Of a stretch of 57,500 nt of DNA, positions 1-11,031 are shown one piece after another. Both the position numbers and the translations under genes were made by a program. Origin of the DNA: Symbiodinium natans (Eukaryota > Sar > Dinophyceae > Suessiales > Symbiodiniaceae); contig CAJNDS010002634.1 of NCBI GenBank assembly GCA_905221605.1, forward strand, positions 1,572,577-1,630,076, given 5' to 3'. Below the pieces are notes generated by a model, which was not told the origin of the DNA, did no database searches, and was given only the letters and a program-made list of their open reading frames with translations. Within the stretch, counting starts at the first letter, position 1. Each line of letters begins with the position of its first letter.

Positions 1-81
1 GCAAAAACGCCCCTATACGCTCTACAGGGCTCATTGGGTTTACAGGGCTTGGAGGGCTTCGGTTCATGGGCTGCTGGGCAG

Positions 82-145
82 GTCCATTTGGAGCCGAAGT
101 ACCGCCTCGTCACTGCACAGCCGCGCGAAGAGATCGAGAATCGAA
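82..145 (+). CDS. Candidate exon, unknown protein
   Basis: Open segment after GGGCAG| and before A|GTTGAG, reading VHLEPKYRLVTAQPR then EEIENR. Base composition and codon choice differ sharply from the telomere-type repeats around it. Not recognised; probably an internal exon of a gene that enters from the left edge. Confidence 0.6.
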
Positions 146-220
146 GTTGAGGCACAGCGGTGCGCATCTGAGCAGCCGGGGGGTTTAGGTGAGGGCTCTC
201 ATGTAGTTCCTCTTTTTTGG

Positions 221-289
221 GGGTTAGTTGCAGGGGATTCCAGTATACGACCAGAAAAAGGTGCTACATAGGAGCCTTTGGGCAGGGTT
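221..289. mobile_element. Family C inverted-repeat element, partial copy
   Basis: Contains CAGTATACGACC and GGTGCTACATAGGAGCC, matching the right half of the family at 20837-20938, 26221-26342 and 56870-56952. The left inverted repeat is missing or too diverged to see. Confidence 0.55.
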
Positions 290-815
290 TGTGTAATTCT
301 TGTCTTGCGGAGGGACACCCCCCAAAACAACAGCAACGGCAGCAGCAACATAAAGAACAGAGTCGGGCTGAGGGCCTGGAGAATCAGTGTAGGGGAGTGG
401 AGGCTTGGAGAACAAGGGGTTTAGGGTTTCGGGTTTAGGGTTTAGGGTTTAGGGTTTAGGGCGTGGCTGTTCAGGTGCTAACCCCTGTGCCCCAGAAATC
501 CTTAGCCCAAATTTCAAGGCAACGAAAGGCAGCAGCAGACCCAAAGCAAGGAACCCCCCCTAATCACTGCAGACCCTTGTCGCTAGTCTTAGGCCTTTCT
601 GGGATGTCAAGGCAACGTGAAGCACCTGACCTGGCATCTCCTGTGTAATTCTTCATCCCCTGGGGTTTCGAAAGAGCTGATCCTACACCCTACAAGGGTT
701 TAGGGTTTAGGGTTGAGGGTTGAGGGTTTAGGGTTTAGGGTTTAGGGTTTAGGGTTTAGGGTTTAGGCCCAACTAGATTGAAGCCTCACGCCCTTTGTGG
801 AATATGGCCTGCGAG

Positions 816-926
816 GCAGATGGCTCCGTGGACAAGGAGCCCGTAGCGGCACAGATTCCCCACCTCGGCGCCTTCTTTGGCCCGGATGCCTCGCTTGATT
901 CAACTCTTGCAGAGGAGACGAGCCCC
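816..926 (+). CDS. Candidate exon, unknown acidic protein
   Basis: A 37-codon open segment after GCGAG|, reading ADGSVDKEPVAAQIPHLG then AFFGPDASLDSTLAEETS. It runs directly into a CCCTAAA array. The frame is also open back to ATG at 804, so 804 could be a start, but an AG|G acceptor fits equally well. Product not recognised. Confidence 0.65.
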
Positions 927-1451
927 CTAAACCCTAAACTTACTAACCCTAAACCCTAAACCCTAAACCCTAAACCCTAAACCCTAAACCCTGAGAGCAA
1001 AATGCCTCGGACCCATAGATGGCCCCTTCTTCGGGTTCCCTTGTGAATTCGCAATGTTGCTGACCATGCTAAATTATCATCTGAGTCAAGTTAGCATGGG
1101 CCCCGAATACCCTACTTTCGGCGGCTGAACCTGAATTCTTGAGCCCTGAAGCCGCCCTCACACAATCTGCCCACTTGAGGGCCCGAAAATTTCGACTGAA
1201 GCCGCAACAGTAGCGCAAGAGAGAGAGAGAGAGGGATGGAGACACGTGGCTAGACCCCGAACTCAAACCCCTCCCTTCTTTGGACTACCCTAAACCCTAA
1301 ACCCTAAACCCTAAACCCTAAACCCTAAACCCTAAACTACTCAGAGCTTTCAAGCCTCAAGCAGCCCACTCGCACCTTCCAAAGGGCGCACCCTACACCC
1401 TGAACTTGAAACGGCTCCATCTGCCCCCAAAAACAAAGCCCCAAGCCTTCG

Positions 1452-1604
1452 CCCTAAACCCCTAAACCCTAAACCCTAACCCTAAACCCTAAACCCTAAA
1501 CCCTAAACCCTAAACCCTAAACCCTAAACCCTAAACCCTAAACCCTAAACCCTAAACCCTAAACCCTAAACCCTAAACCCTAAACCCTAAACCCTAAACC
1601 CTAA
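1452..1604 (-). repeat. Long CCCTAAA array
   Basis: About 20 near-perfect CCCTAAA units, one of the longest uninterrupted telomere-type arrays in the window. Confidence 0.95.
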
Positions 1605-1651
1605 GCCCAGCCCGTAAAGCTTCTACACCCTAAACCCTAACCCTATGCCAG

Positions 1652-1732
1652 GCCAGTGCCCAGTGGAGCCGGCCGAAGTCAGTAATGTCCCTGCCGAGGT
1701 TCCGGGGCAGGAGGAGATCCCTGAAGCTTCGG
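1652..1732 (+). CDS. Candidate exon, unknown protein
   Basis: Acceptor TGCCAG|, donor GG|GTTTGTTAGGG, where the donor GT belongs to the following TTTAGGG array. Reads QCPVEPAEVSNVPAEVPG then QEEIPEAS, proline/glutamate-rich. Unknown product. A good example of an exon whose 5' splice site is supplied by telomere-type sequence. Confidence 0.7.
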
Positions 1733-3231
1733 GTTTGTTAGGGTTTAGGGTTTAGGGTTTAGGGTTTAGGGTTTAGGGTTTAGGGTTTAGGGTTTAGGGT
1801 TCTGAGTCCCTTGCTGGGTGCTGAGTGTCGTTGAGCTCTTTGCTTTGGGATGTGGGCTCAGAAGGATGCACCCCTTCTTGGGGGTGTCTGAGGCAAGGCC
1901 CCTCTGAGGATCGTCCCATTCTCTCAGTTGCGGGTGCGTTGCTGGGGGGTATCGGACCTACATGAAACAGGGCTTGTACTTCTGTTATTGGTGGTGAGTG
2001 TATAGAAGGTTCCTGTTTAATACTGGTGAGTGTGTATATTTGGTGTCCTTTTGGGGATACAAGGAATATAAACCGTGCTTCACTATGACATAATGCGTTG
2101 CAGTAAAGAAAAGGAACGATCACGGGACAGCGAGCAAACCTTTGAAGATCCGTCAGGGGTTGAACTACGGGGGTTGTGTGGGGACATGATAATTCTAGGG
2201 CTGTGGAGGTTTGAGGCTTTCCTATACCCGAGCCCGCAGCCCTTTGGCCTGAATGCCCTAAACCCTGAACCCTAAACCCTAAACACTAAACCCTAAACGT
2301 CCAGGAGAGTGACAGATTTCTGGATCTCCTGGAAGGCCAATGTAAAGAGCGTGAGGGATTCGGGTGGTTTCATGTTAAGGGCTTAAGTTTTGTAGGGTTT
2401 AGGGTTTAGGGTTTAGGGTTAGGGCTTTTTTGGCGTTTGGGGTGCAGCTGTTGAGGGGTTCCAAAGTTGAGAGGTTGAGGAGTTGAAGTTGCGGCTCCTG
2501 CGACGCCTACCGCAAACAGTAGAAATTCTAGCTCTGCAACATTTCTTCAAAAGGAGTTTATATTGGGCTTGATCCGCAGAGGGTTTTGCCTCGATCGCGC
2601 AGGGTTTAGGGTTTGGGGTTTAGAGTTGAGGGTTTAGGGTTTAGGCTTTGCCCCGCGCAGGGTTTGCGTAGGTTTGCGTTTGCAGGCGATGTCTCGAAGA
2701 ACCCAACAAGACCCTCCAAATCCTATCAGTCCGGTTCCCCAAACCCTATAAACCTTGCATACCCTACCCCCAAACCCTAAACCCGAAACCCTAAACCCTA
2801 AACCCCAAACCCTAAACCCCAAACCCGAAACCCTAAACCCGAAACCCGAAACCCAAACTCGCTCCCCGGACTCAGAGGCTTTAGCTATAGGGTTTATCAG
2901 GTTTGCAGGGTTTGTAGGGTTTAGGGTTCATAGAAACCCTAGACCCTAAACCCTAAACCCCAAACCCTAAACCCTAAACCCTAAACCCTAAGCCCTAAAC
3001 TTTCTAAACCCTATAAACCCTACACCCTAAACCCAAAACAACTCAAAGGGTTTCTTCCTGAATTGTTACGAAGAGCGTCCCAGAAGGCCCATGACTTTGT
3101 GGCCCGAGTTTGGGACAAAGCCCGCCATTGAGCAGCCAGCGGGGTTTAGGGTTTAGGGTTTAGGGTTTAGGGTTTAGGGTTTAGGGTTTAGGGTTTAGGG
3201 TTTAGGGTTTAGGGTTTAGGGTTTAGGGTAG
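1733..3231. other. Telomere-type repeat and unassigned sequence
   Basis: Holds TTTAGGG arrays (1738-1799, 3143-3228), CCCTAAA arrays (2263-2296, 2938-2992) and unique stretches at 1800-2260 and 2460-2600 in which I see no convincing exon. A possible exon near 3071-3125 (ASQKAHDFVARVWDK) has no clear donor. Confidence 0.5.
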
Positions 3232-3278
3232 GAAACGGAGACCGGAGCCAACCTTGAAAGTCGCGGGCAGTGCGGCAG
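3232..3278 (+). CDS. Candidate 47-nt exon bounded by a TTTAGGG array
   Basis: The upstream TTTAGGG array ends ...TTTAGGGTAG|G, giving an AG|G acceptor. The exon reads KRRPEPTLKVAGSAA and ends at G|GTTGAT. Unknown product. Confidence 0.65.
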
Positions 3279-3502
3279 GTTGATACTCCAGTCCTGACAA
3301 ACAAACCTGTAATCACCAAACCCTGCAGAGCCCCGAAAACCCCAAGCCCGACACCCCCAACCCCGAAACCCTGAACCTCTAAAACCCTAAACCTCTAAAC
3401 CCCTAAACCCCGAAACCCCGAACCCCTAAACCCCCTAAACCCCCTAAAGGCCCTAAACCCCCTAAACCCTAAACCCCTAAACCCTAAGAAACCGAAGCTC
3501 AG

Positions 3503-3580
3503 GCCCGGACTCAGACGATGAGGACTCCGACGGTGACGAGAAGATGGCCTTTGCCGCCAGACCCCAGGAGTGCATGTGTG
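3503..3580 (+). CDS. Candidate exon, acidic Asp/Ser/Glu stretch
   Basis: After AGCTCAG|, reads PDSDDEDSDGDEKMAFAA then RPQECMC, ending before a GC donor (TGTG|GCCTTG). Alternating D/S/E residues are typical of coding sequence and not of the repeats. Unknown product. Confidence 0.65.
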
Positions 3581-4179
3581 GCCTTGGGGGGGCTTGATCT
3601 TGGGGGGGGGCCTGAGAATTAGAGTAGGGTTTAGGGTTTAGGGTTTGGGGTTTAGGGTTTAGGGTTTAGGGTTTAAGGTTTGTATAGTAGGGCCCCTCAT
3701 ATGTTGGGCTTCAGTGAGTTGAGGTCTTAAGCCCTAACCACTCGCTGCAGTTCTAGCAGCAGTTAGTAGAGTAGCTCACAGCTTCAGCATTTAGGGTTTA
3801 GGGTTTAGGGTTTAGGGTTTAGGGTTTAGGGTTACGGTTAGGGATTGCCTCCAAGCTTTTCATTGAGATTTAGGTTGAGCAGGGTCTCTTTCCGAGGTTG
3901 CAGGAGGAGACCTTTCGTGGTTTCAGAGCTTTAGTGGTTGCACATTCGAGGGGGTTCCGACTTAGAGCGCTCCTTAAACTCATGAACCATGCTGGAGGGA
4001 GCAGTGGTCACCCTGAATCCTACACAAGCCAGCCAAGCCCTAAACCACGCTAAACCCCTAAACCCCAAACCCCCAAACCCCCAAAACCCCCCGAACCCCC
4101 AAACCCCCAAACCCCCAAACCCCAAACAAACCTCCCGAACCCCCAAGCCCCCAAACCCAAACCCAGACACTATTTCGTT

Positions 4180-4450
4180 GAAACCCCTAAACCCTAAATC
4201 CCTAAACCCTAAACCCCTAAACCCCCAAACCCCTGAACCCCTAAACTCCCTAAACCCCTAAACCCCTAAACCCCTAAACCCCTAACCCCCTAACCCCCTA
4301 AACCCCTAAACCCCTAAACCCCTAAACCCCTAAACCCCTAAACCCCTAAACCCCTAAACCCCTAAACCCTAAACCCCTAAACCACAAACCCTAAACCCTA
4401 AACCCCTAAACCCTAAACCCTAAACCCGAAACCCCAAACCCTAAACCCAA
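4180..4450 (-). repeat. Octamer-variant telomere-type array (CCCCTAAA)
   Basis: Mostly 8-base units CCCCTAAA with interspersed 7-base units, unlike the pure heptamers elsewhere. Probably a locally expanded variant. Confidence 0.85.
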
Positions 4451-4459
4451 AACCCCCAG

Positions 4460-4536
4460 GAGCCACTCTTGTTGCCGAGAGCCTCGCCAACGTCGCCTGC
4501 AGACCTGGAGTCGAGGTCTGGGACTTCAGATTCGGG
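4460..4536 (+). CDS. Candidate exon between two opposed telomere-type arrays
   Basis: Upstream array ends CCCCCAG|G, downstream array begins G|GTTTAGGG. The exon reads EPLLLPRASPTSPADLES then RSGTSDSG. A CCCTAAA array supplies the pyrimidine-rich acceptor and a TTTAGGG array the donor. Unknown product. Confidence 0.75.
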
Positions 4537-4870
4537 GTTTAGGGTTTAGGGTTTCGGGTTTAGGGTTTAGGGTTTAGGGTTTAGGGTTTAGGGTTGGGGT
4601 GAGGGTTTAGAGCTTAGGGAAGGTTTGGGGTACGCGCTCATGTTTGTCATTCTTGTTGGCAAGCCTTCCCAACACAACACAGGCCAAACCCAAACGGGAA
4701 GCGTGCCCTGACAGAATGTGCTCCCTAAACCCTCAACCCGAAAAAAGTACTGGGTGCCTATTTTTTCAATGGAGATTCTGGCGTTAAACCCAAATCCCTT
4801 CAGACAAAGCTGCCTCACACTTGGGTGTAACCTTTAAACCGTAAACCCTAAACCCCAAGACGATCGGCAG

Positions 4871-4928
4871 GAATGGGAGTGCCCGCAAGTCAAGCAAGCC
4901 GGCTTCGGATTTCTCCATGGAGGACAAA
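4871..4928 (+). CDS. Candidate exon, basic/Ser-rich
   Basis: After ATCGGCAG|, reads NGSARKSSKPASDFSMEDK. The 3' limit is uncertain; a TGA follows in frame at 4938. Unknown product. Confidence 0.6.
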
Positions 4929-5035
4929 AAAATATTTTGATGCATAGGCCCTCCTGCCATCAACCGTGTTTAGGGTTACGCATCTACATATATGCATAAT
5001 GTATCTGTGTGTTCACGTTTGTACTATATGTGTAT

Positions 5036-5043
5036 ATGTTCAC

Positions 5044-5091
<48 letters not shown>

Positions 5092-5115
5092 GTATATATA
5101 TATATGTGTATATGC
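5036..5115. repeat. CATATA / TA microsatellite
   Basis: Hexamer-like CATATA units grading into TA repeats. The Tyr/Ile-rich ORF over it is an artefact. A pure C tract of about 27 follows at 5218-5243. Confidence 0.9.
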
Positions 5116-5354
5116 ATATGTTTGTGAACATATACACATAGATGTTCATGTTCATGAGTTTATGCCCGAAAAACCCCTAAGACCTCTCAATCCACCCAAG
5201 ATGTGCACTGGCAGTACCCCCCCCCCCCCCCCCCCCCCCCCCCATTCCCGCTTCGCGGAATCTTACAGTCCCTGAGCTCTCAGCCTGCGAGCCCTAAGGC
5301 CCCTGACCTTCACTTAGCCATGAACCTGAAAAGCCCAAAACTTTTCAGGTCTTA

Positions 5355-5530
5355 GGGCTTAGGGCTCTGAAGTCTTAGGGCTTGGGGCTTAGGGCTTGGG
5401 GCTTGGGGCTTGGGGCTTGCGGCTTAGGGCTTAGGGCTTAGGGCTTAGGGCTTAGGGCTTAGGGCTTAGGGCTTAGGGCTTAGGGCTTCGGGCTTAGGGC
5501 TTAGGGCTTAGGGCTTAGGGCTTAGGGCTT
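5355..5530 (+). repeat. Variant array TTAGGGC
   Basis: About 20 units of GGGCTTA, a homogeneous variant of the telomere heptamer in which one T is replaced by C. The same variant recurs at 19410-19450 and, on the other strand, at 55229-55265. Confidence 0.9.
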
Positions 5531-5596
5531 ACTGTGAACGTCGCTTTAATAACCCCCCCCCCCTCCAATCTTGTTTTGGTCCCCGAGGTTTGGAGG
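5531..5596 (+). mobile_element. Family J left end (poly-C element), partial
   Basis: Matches 30221-30292: GTGAACGTCGCTTTAATAA, a poly-C run, then CTTGTTTTGGTCCCCGAGG. No right end is recognisable here. Confidence 0.6.
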
Positions 5597-5680
5597 GGGG
5601 GTTAGGGTTTGGGGGTTTTAGGATTAGGGGTTTAGGGTTTTGGGGTTAATAAGGGTTAAGGGTTTAGGGTTTAGTCTCAG

Positions 5681-5782
5681 GAGGAGACCTCGAGCGACTC
5701 AACAGAAGGGCGATCTCCCATAAGTGATGCGTCCATCCTCGGCGATGACACCGTCGATCCAGCGGCCCGGCAGAGATGTTGT
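5681..5782 (+). CDS. Candidate exon, Ser/Asp-rich
   Basis: After TTTAGTCTCAG|, reads EETSSDSTEGRSPISDAS then ILGDDTVDPAARQRCC and reaches TGA. The true donor may lie a few bases earlier (a GA donor near 5775 is possible). Codon use is clearly protein-like. Unknown product. Confidence 0.7.
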
Positions 5783-6609
5783 TGAGCCTAAATTGAGGTC
5801 TCGGCCGGGTTTAGGGTTTAGGGTTTAGGGTTTAGGCTTCAGGGTTTAGGGTTTAGGGTTGCCTCAAACCCCATAAACCTTCAAGACCACCCAACCCTGC
5901 AGCCGAAAACCCGACCCTTGATTTCAAAACCCAGAATTCCCCTCAAGCAGCAGTAAGGCTTCAACCTCGAACCCGAAACACGTCAGCGCGCGCTTGCGCG
6001 CCCCCGTCCGCGCCCTCAAACACGTTTTCCATCTTAGGGCTTGTGGCTCTGCAAGGTCGAGTAGGAGGGCTTCGGGGTTTGGGGTTTAAGGCTTTTAGAG
6101 GTCGGAGATTATAGGGTGCAGGAGTTTAGGATTTGCTTTTTTTTTTTTTCTGACATATTTTGTTTCGCTTCGTGCTCTCGAGATCCTGCGCTTTAGCGCT
6201 TTGGTGTTCAGAGGATCGTGCCTTACGGGCCTAAGGGGTGAAGGCTTCAGGGATTGCAGGCGTCGCCCCTAAGCCCTTATATAAAAAAAACAAACCTGAA
6301 CCCTAAACCCTAACCCTAAGCCCTACGGGTTCAGAAGGGTTTAGGGGTTGAGGGGTTACCCCACCCTCCACCCTGCCTGGTTTGCAGCTCAGATGTGGCT
6401 AGTCACGCAATTCAGTGTTTAGGGTTTAGGAGCCAACCCTAAACCCTAAACCCTAAACCCTAAACCCTAAACCCTAAACCCTAAACCCTAAACCCTAAGC
6501 CCTAGGAGGAAGAGCTACGGTAGAGTTTAGGGTTTGGGTACAGGATGCAACCTTCAGCCCTATAAGCACACCTACACCCCCTCTTCACTACCAAGAAAGC
6601 CTGGTCAAG

Positions 6610-6681
6610 GTCCAGCTCGTGGGACGGGACGTGCTGCTGGGCCTCGCCCTCCCTTTGGCTCCGCGGCGAGGATTGTGGGCT
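6610..6681 (+). CDS. Weak candidate exon, Leu-rich
   Basis: After GTCAAG|, reads VQLVGRDVLLGLALPLAP then a TAG at 6682. Open and GC-rich, but the donor is unclear. Confidence 0.35.
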
Positions 6682-7590
6682 TAGGGCACAAAAGATCGGA
6701 TGATGAGCAAAGTCCCCTGTGAGAATGCGAAATGTTGCCGGAACAGACTGGCGTCAAGTCCCCCAAATAGTGCGAAATTTTGCCTGAACTAAATAGGAAA
6801 GTACCCCCGGAATTGTGTTCCTTCCCCCCCTTGTATACGGCTTGAGGTAAGTCCATAGTCAACGCCAAGGCTGGGCTGCTGTAAGCATAGAGGGCTCGGT
6901 AGGCTTGAGGATTTGTGCTTCAGGGTTTTTTCAGGGCAGGTTTGAGAGAGCAAAATCAACTTATTCCCACATTTGATTTGGGGGGGGGGGGGGGTCCAAA
7001 CAGGTTTAGGTCTAGGGCTTCGGTTTGAGGGGCTTAGGGTGGGGCACAGATCAAGCACAGAGTGTTGGGCACTAGGCTTCTTGGGGGGGTGAGGGGGAGT
7101 AGGGTTTTGTACCTGGGGTTGGGTCACAACCCCCCCCAAAACCCCCAGAAACCCCCAAAACAACCCAGACAACTCAACAACACCTCGATACACAGAAGCC
7201 ATGGCTGCCTAGGTCATGGCTGCGCCCACTGCCCCTGGATTCCCTGTGGTTCTCCGCAGCAAGGGGTTCGAGGCAGCCGCAGCTCTTTGTAGCATCAAAC
7301 TTGGCATGGTCATTCTTCTCCGTATCCGCATGTCTCGTTGGTGTTTCCTGATTGTAGTAGCAATACCCTAAACCCTAAACCCTAAACCCTAAACCCTAAA
7401 CCCTAAACCATGAATGTCATGCTTGGTATTCTTTTGTTCTATGGGTTCTTAACACAAGATCTAGGCCTTTAGGACTTCTCAGGCTGGAGGGTTTAGGGTG
7501 TTAGGAGCCTAAACCCTAAACCCTAAACCCTCAACCCCTAAACCCTAAACCCCTAAACCCCTAAGCCCTAAACCCTAATTTGCTTGGCAG

Positions 7591-7760
7591 TCTTGGCTCA
7601 GAAGCCGGCACTTGCAAAATCGTACTCACTCTCCGAAGCCGGGGCGAAGCTTCGGAGCCGTTTGGCCCCTGAACCCTCCCTGCACCCCAAGAGCCCCCTG
7701 GGAGAACATCCGGAGCACGGAGCCTTGGATCCTGAACCCCTAGAAATCTCTAAGATTTTA
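7591..7760 (+). CDS. Candidate exon, unknown protein
   Basis: After TGCTTGGCAG|, a 56-codon open stretch beginning VLAQKPALAKSYSLSEAG, later SPLGEHPEHGALDPEPLE. It runs into a TTTAGGG array. Unknown product; the 3' limit may be shorter. Confidence 0.5.
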
Positions 7761-8205
7761 GGGTTTAGGGTTTGAGGTTTAGGGTTTAGGGTAACCCTAA
7801 ACCATACACTCCCCCTAAGCCCCAACGGCCCCAACCCTTGTACGCCTGAAGCCCAAAACCAGAAGTCCTACCTCGTGAGCCCCAATGAACTACCCATGGA
7901 AATCCCCGCTCCCAACCCGCTAAGCCTTGCACCCCCAATTGCCACCCGAATTCCCGAATCAAACCCTAAAATTGCGCCCTAATGAGATGAAAACCTCCAT
8001 GAGCCCTTAAATCCCACCAATCCCAGGCCCAAGAACTCCTACACCCTAACCTAAACCCTAAACCCTAAACCCTGAACCCTAAACCCTAAACCGTAAACCC
8101 TAAACCCCAAACCCGAAACCCGAAACCCTAACCCTAAACCCTAACCCTAAACCCTGAACCCAAAACACCCGAAGGCTGAAGTCCTACTCCCAAAACACTG
8201 TTTAG

Positions 8206-8262
8206 GCCCTGGCCGAGCCAAGTGCTGCGATCGGCCTGGGGAGCAGCGCAGCTCGTCCGAGG
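8206..8262 (+). CDS. Candidate exon after TTTAG acceptor
   Basis: A heptamer-like TTTAG|G acceptor opens ALAEPSAAIGLGSSAARP, ending before G|GTGGTG. Unknown product. Confidence 0.6.
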
Positions 8263-8990
8263 GTGGTGGGTTGGTCAAGTTTGTCGTTGTTGTAGGGTTT
8301 ATGGTTTAGGGTTAGGGTTTAGGGTTGTTCCTCCTATCAATTGCAACCGTCTTTGGCATGGATAATGGGGAGACACTATAGAGCCATGGATATGGATGTG
8401 GGTGTGGAGAGTATTGGTTTGGCTGCAGGGCTTGGGGCTGTAGGTTTTGTTTGGGTCTTGGCGTCATAAGAGTCGCCAAACCCCTCCCAAGCCAATATTC
8501 CTTAGACTTCTTGATTCTTAATGACCTTTTCGCTCCAAAGCCTACACCCTATATCCCCTAAACCTAAACCCCTGTCGGGGGGGGGGGGGGGCACGGGAGG
8601 GGAGGGGGGGACGGTGTCTTTGGTAAACCGCATCGAGTTGGAATCCCGGTTCTCCTTGAATCGTACCGCAGTATCTAAACCCTAAGCCCCAAGGGTTTAG
8701 GGTTTAGGGTTTAGGGTCTAAACCCGAACGTCTGTCTTAGAATCCAGGCGTACAGTGTCCCAGGATTCCTGGTGAGCTGGCCAACTTGTCTTTACTTCTT
8801 GTGCCCGCCCACACTGCTTGTTAGGGGTTTAGGGGTTTCGCCTTCAGTTCCCATCTTCTCCCAAGAAAAAAGCCCTAAACCCTATAAACCCTAAACTTAA
8901 ACCCCTAACCCTTAACCCTGCAGCCTGCCACCCTAATTCCAAATTCCTAAGCCCTAAACCTCTCAAGCCCTAAAACAGATCTCGACTGAG

Positions 8991-9072
8991 GCTCGAGAAA
9001 CCCTTCGACCAGTGTCGCGACCAGGCTGCAAAATTGAAGTTTTTGAGGCACTGCTCGGTTTCGGAGGATGAC
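8991..9072 (+). CDS. Exon, helical charged segment
   Basis: Acceptor GACTGAG|G and consensus donor GAC|GTGAGC enclose LEKPFDQCRDQAAKLKFL then RHCSVSEDD. Strong border signals and an amphipathic, charged composition make this one of the clearer exons. Unknown product. Confidence 0.75.
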
Positions 9073-9333
9073 GTGAGCAGCTGATACTGATACTGGTTGT
9101 TTTGCCGACCGTGAGGCGCCCGCACCCCACCGAAAACAAAGTAGACTGGCTTTTCCAAGGTCTGGGACCTAGACCCTAAGCTGTCGCCGTAAACCTTCCC
9201 AGCCCTAAACCTGGTAACCTTGCTTCGGACGTGGATGCTGGACGCAATCTTGAAACAGCGACGTAGCTTGCATAACTACATGCGGGGTTAAAGCAATAAA
9301 TTGGCCCTTCTCGCTATCATAGAAACCCAAAAG

Positions 9334-9427
9334 GGTCCATGGTGGAGATCAAAGCCCCCCCCACATGTCAATCCCGAGACGCCACACTGGTACCTGAACG
9401 CCTTTGCCTCCACCATCTCCTGGCTTA
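9334..9427 (+). CDS. Candidate exon
   Basis: After AAAAG|, reads GPWWRSKPPPHVNPETPH then WYLNAFASTISWL, ending near CTTAG|GG. The aromatic-rich tail argues for real coding sequence. Unknown product. Confidence 0.6.
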
Positions 9428-9556
9428 GGGAAGTTTAGGGTTTAGGGCTTAGGTTTTGCGATGTCTTGGGACCCTGAACCCTAAACCCTAAACCCTAAAC
9501 CCTAAACCCTAAACCCTAAACCCTAAACCCTAAACTCGGTTGGGGGAGTGGCCCAG

Positions 9557-9651
9557 GATGGATCTCCAACAAACGTGGAGCGACTTCTGCGATGCGATCG
9601 CGCCGCCTGGCTCCTCTTTGGCAGCTTGCCGAGCCTTCCGCACTCAAACTC
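9557..9651 (+). CDS. Candidate exon, frame ambiguous
   Basis: After GCCCAG|G. All three frames are open; MDLQQTWSDFCDAIAPPG and DGSPTNVERLLRCDRAAW are the two most protein-like. Possible donor C|GTGTCG. Function unknown. Confidence 0.6.
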
Positions 9652-9994
9652 GTGTCGGAACCCTAAGCCCTAAGCCCTAAACCCTAAACCCTAAACCCAA
9701 ATCTTCAGGAGCATGAGAATCCTATGCAGGATAGCCCTAAACCCTAAACCCTAAATTCTAAACCCTAAACTCTAAACCTTGCCACCCACAACTGCTAACA
9801 TCACTCCAGATAGGAACCCCTCAGCCCTCAGTGGATCCTCATTTTTCGTGTAGGAAACTTAAAATCATTCCCCTCTGTTTCCGAGGTTTCTCTGGCTCCT
9901 AAACCCCGAAACCCTAAACCCCAAACCCTGAACCCTAAACCCTAAACCCTAAACCCTATGAGCCCCAAGCCCTGAATTCAAGCCCTGCAACCAG

Positions 9995-10053
9995 GGAAGA
10001 TCGCTTCCACGTGGATCCAGCCACAGGCGCGTTGTGTGGCACCAGCCTAAAGG
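9995..10053 (+). CDS. Candidate exon with GC donor
   Basis: After CAACCAG|G, reads EDRFHVDPATGALCGTSLK and ends before G|GCTTAGGG, a GC donor inside telomere-type sequence. Unknown product. Confidence 0.65.
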
Positions 10054-10352
10054 GCTTAGGGCTTTCGTATAGGGTTTAGGGTTTAGGGTCTAGGGTTTAG
10101 GGTTTAGGGGTTAGGGGTTACGGGTTCAGGGTTTAGGGGATCCGGTGACCCCAACATCCAGCCAGCTTTTCATGTCTTGCCGTTGGGGTTCTGGGTTTGA
10201 GTATTGGGTCCTGAGCTTCAGGCTGTAGCCCTGAGCCCGAAGGCTTGTTTAGGGTCTTTGGAAACCCTAAACCCTAAATTCCTAAACCCTAAACCCTAAA
10301 CCCTAAACCCTAAACCCTAAACCTTAAGCCCTTGTCTAGGGTTGCTGTCCAG

Positions 10353-10387
10353 GCAGCGGCGTGATGGCATTGGAAGGCGTCGATGAC
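10353..10387 (+). CDS. Candidate 35-nt exon
   Basis: Acceptor TGTCCAG|, donor GAC|GTCGCC; reads SGVMALEGVDD. Unknown. Confidence 0.5.
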
Positions 10388-10559
10388 GTCGCCCCATGAC
10401 TTGAACTAGGGTTTAGGGTTTAGTTACGGTTTACGGTTTAGGGTTTAGGGATGTAGGGTTTGGGGTTTAGGGTTTAGGGCTAGTACTGGCCATGTTCATG
10501 GTGGTGAGAAGGTTCACTAGGCATAGGGTTTCACAGCCTCCTATCCAGCCATGACAGAG

Positions 10560-10613
10560 GCAGGCCCTCGCGTGCAGAACGGGCGCTTTTGCTCTGTCGC
10601 TACCTTAAAACCC
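10560..10613 (+). CDS. Weak candidate exon
   Basis: After ATGACAGAG|, reads AGPRVQNGRFCSVATLKP to a TGA. A GT lies at 10596. Low support. Confidence 0.4.
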
Positions 10614-10851
10614 TGAAGGTCCTTATGAAACCACAATTTCGATCACCCCAAACCTAGACCCTAAACCGGCTTCTTGTACAGATCTGGAAGAGCCCTAAAC
10701 CCCAAACGCTAAACCCTAAACCCTAAACCCTAAACCGGCTTCTTGTACAGGACTGGAAGAGCCCTAAACCCTAAACCCTAAACCCTAAACCCTAAACCCT
10801 AAACCCTAAACCCTAAAAGGGGGTCCGCTTTGAGCCAGGCTTTGCCCGCAG

Positions 10852-10905
10852 GCGAGCTGGTTTTTGTCCGGCCTTTTCATTGCAGGCGCCACAATGCTTT
10901 GGGCA
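10852..10905 (+). CDS. Candidate transmembrane exon, similar to 30111-30216
   Basis: After GCCCGCAG|, reads ASWFLSGLFIAGATMLWA then TGA. DNA and peptide resemble the exon near 30160-30200 (SWFLLTFIAGFMALVCF), including the run AGCTGGTTTTTG and TTCATTGCAGGC. This suggests two related membrane-protein genes or a duplicated exon. Confidence 0.55.
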
Positions 10906-10922
10906 TGACGGACTCTCCCTAA

Positions 10923-11031
10923 CCCTAAGGGTCCATGTACCTAAATAGGGAATACTTGGGCCTTAAAGTACTTCCTGTATAAGGACTTTTGGGACCAAGT
11001 ATATAATTATCAGGTACATGGACCCTTAGGG
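10923..11031. mobile_element. Family D inverted-repeat element, copy 1 (109 bp)
   Basis: Perfect 20-bp terminal inverted repeats CCCTAAGGGTCCATGTACCT / AGGTACATGGACCCTTAGGG. No coding capacity. A second copy of identical length is at 41474-41582. A MITE-like or introner-like non-autonomous element. Confidence 0.9.

Noticed and set aside
1-4600. A true chromosome end at the left edge
   Set aside because: Arrays are short, alternate in orientation, are interrupted by exon-like DNA and continue to the right edge.
5009-5275. 88-codon Tyr/Ile-rich ORF
   Set aside because: Translation of the CATATA microsatellite plus a poly-C tract.
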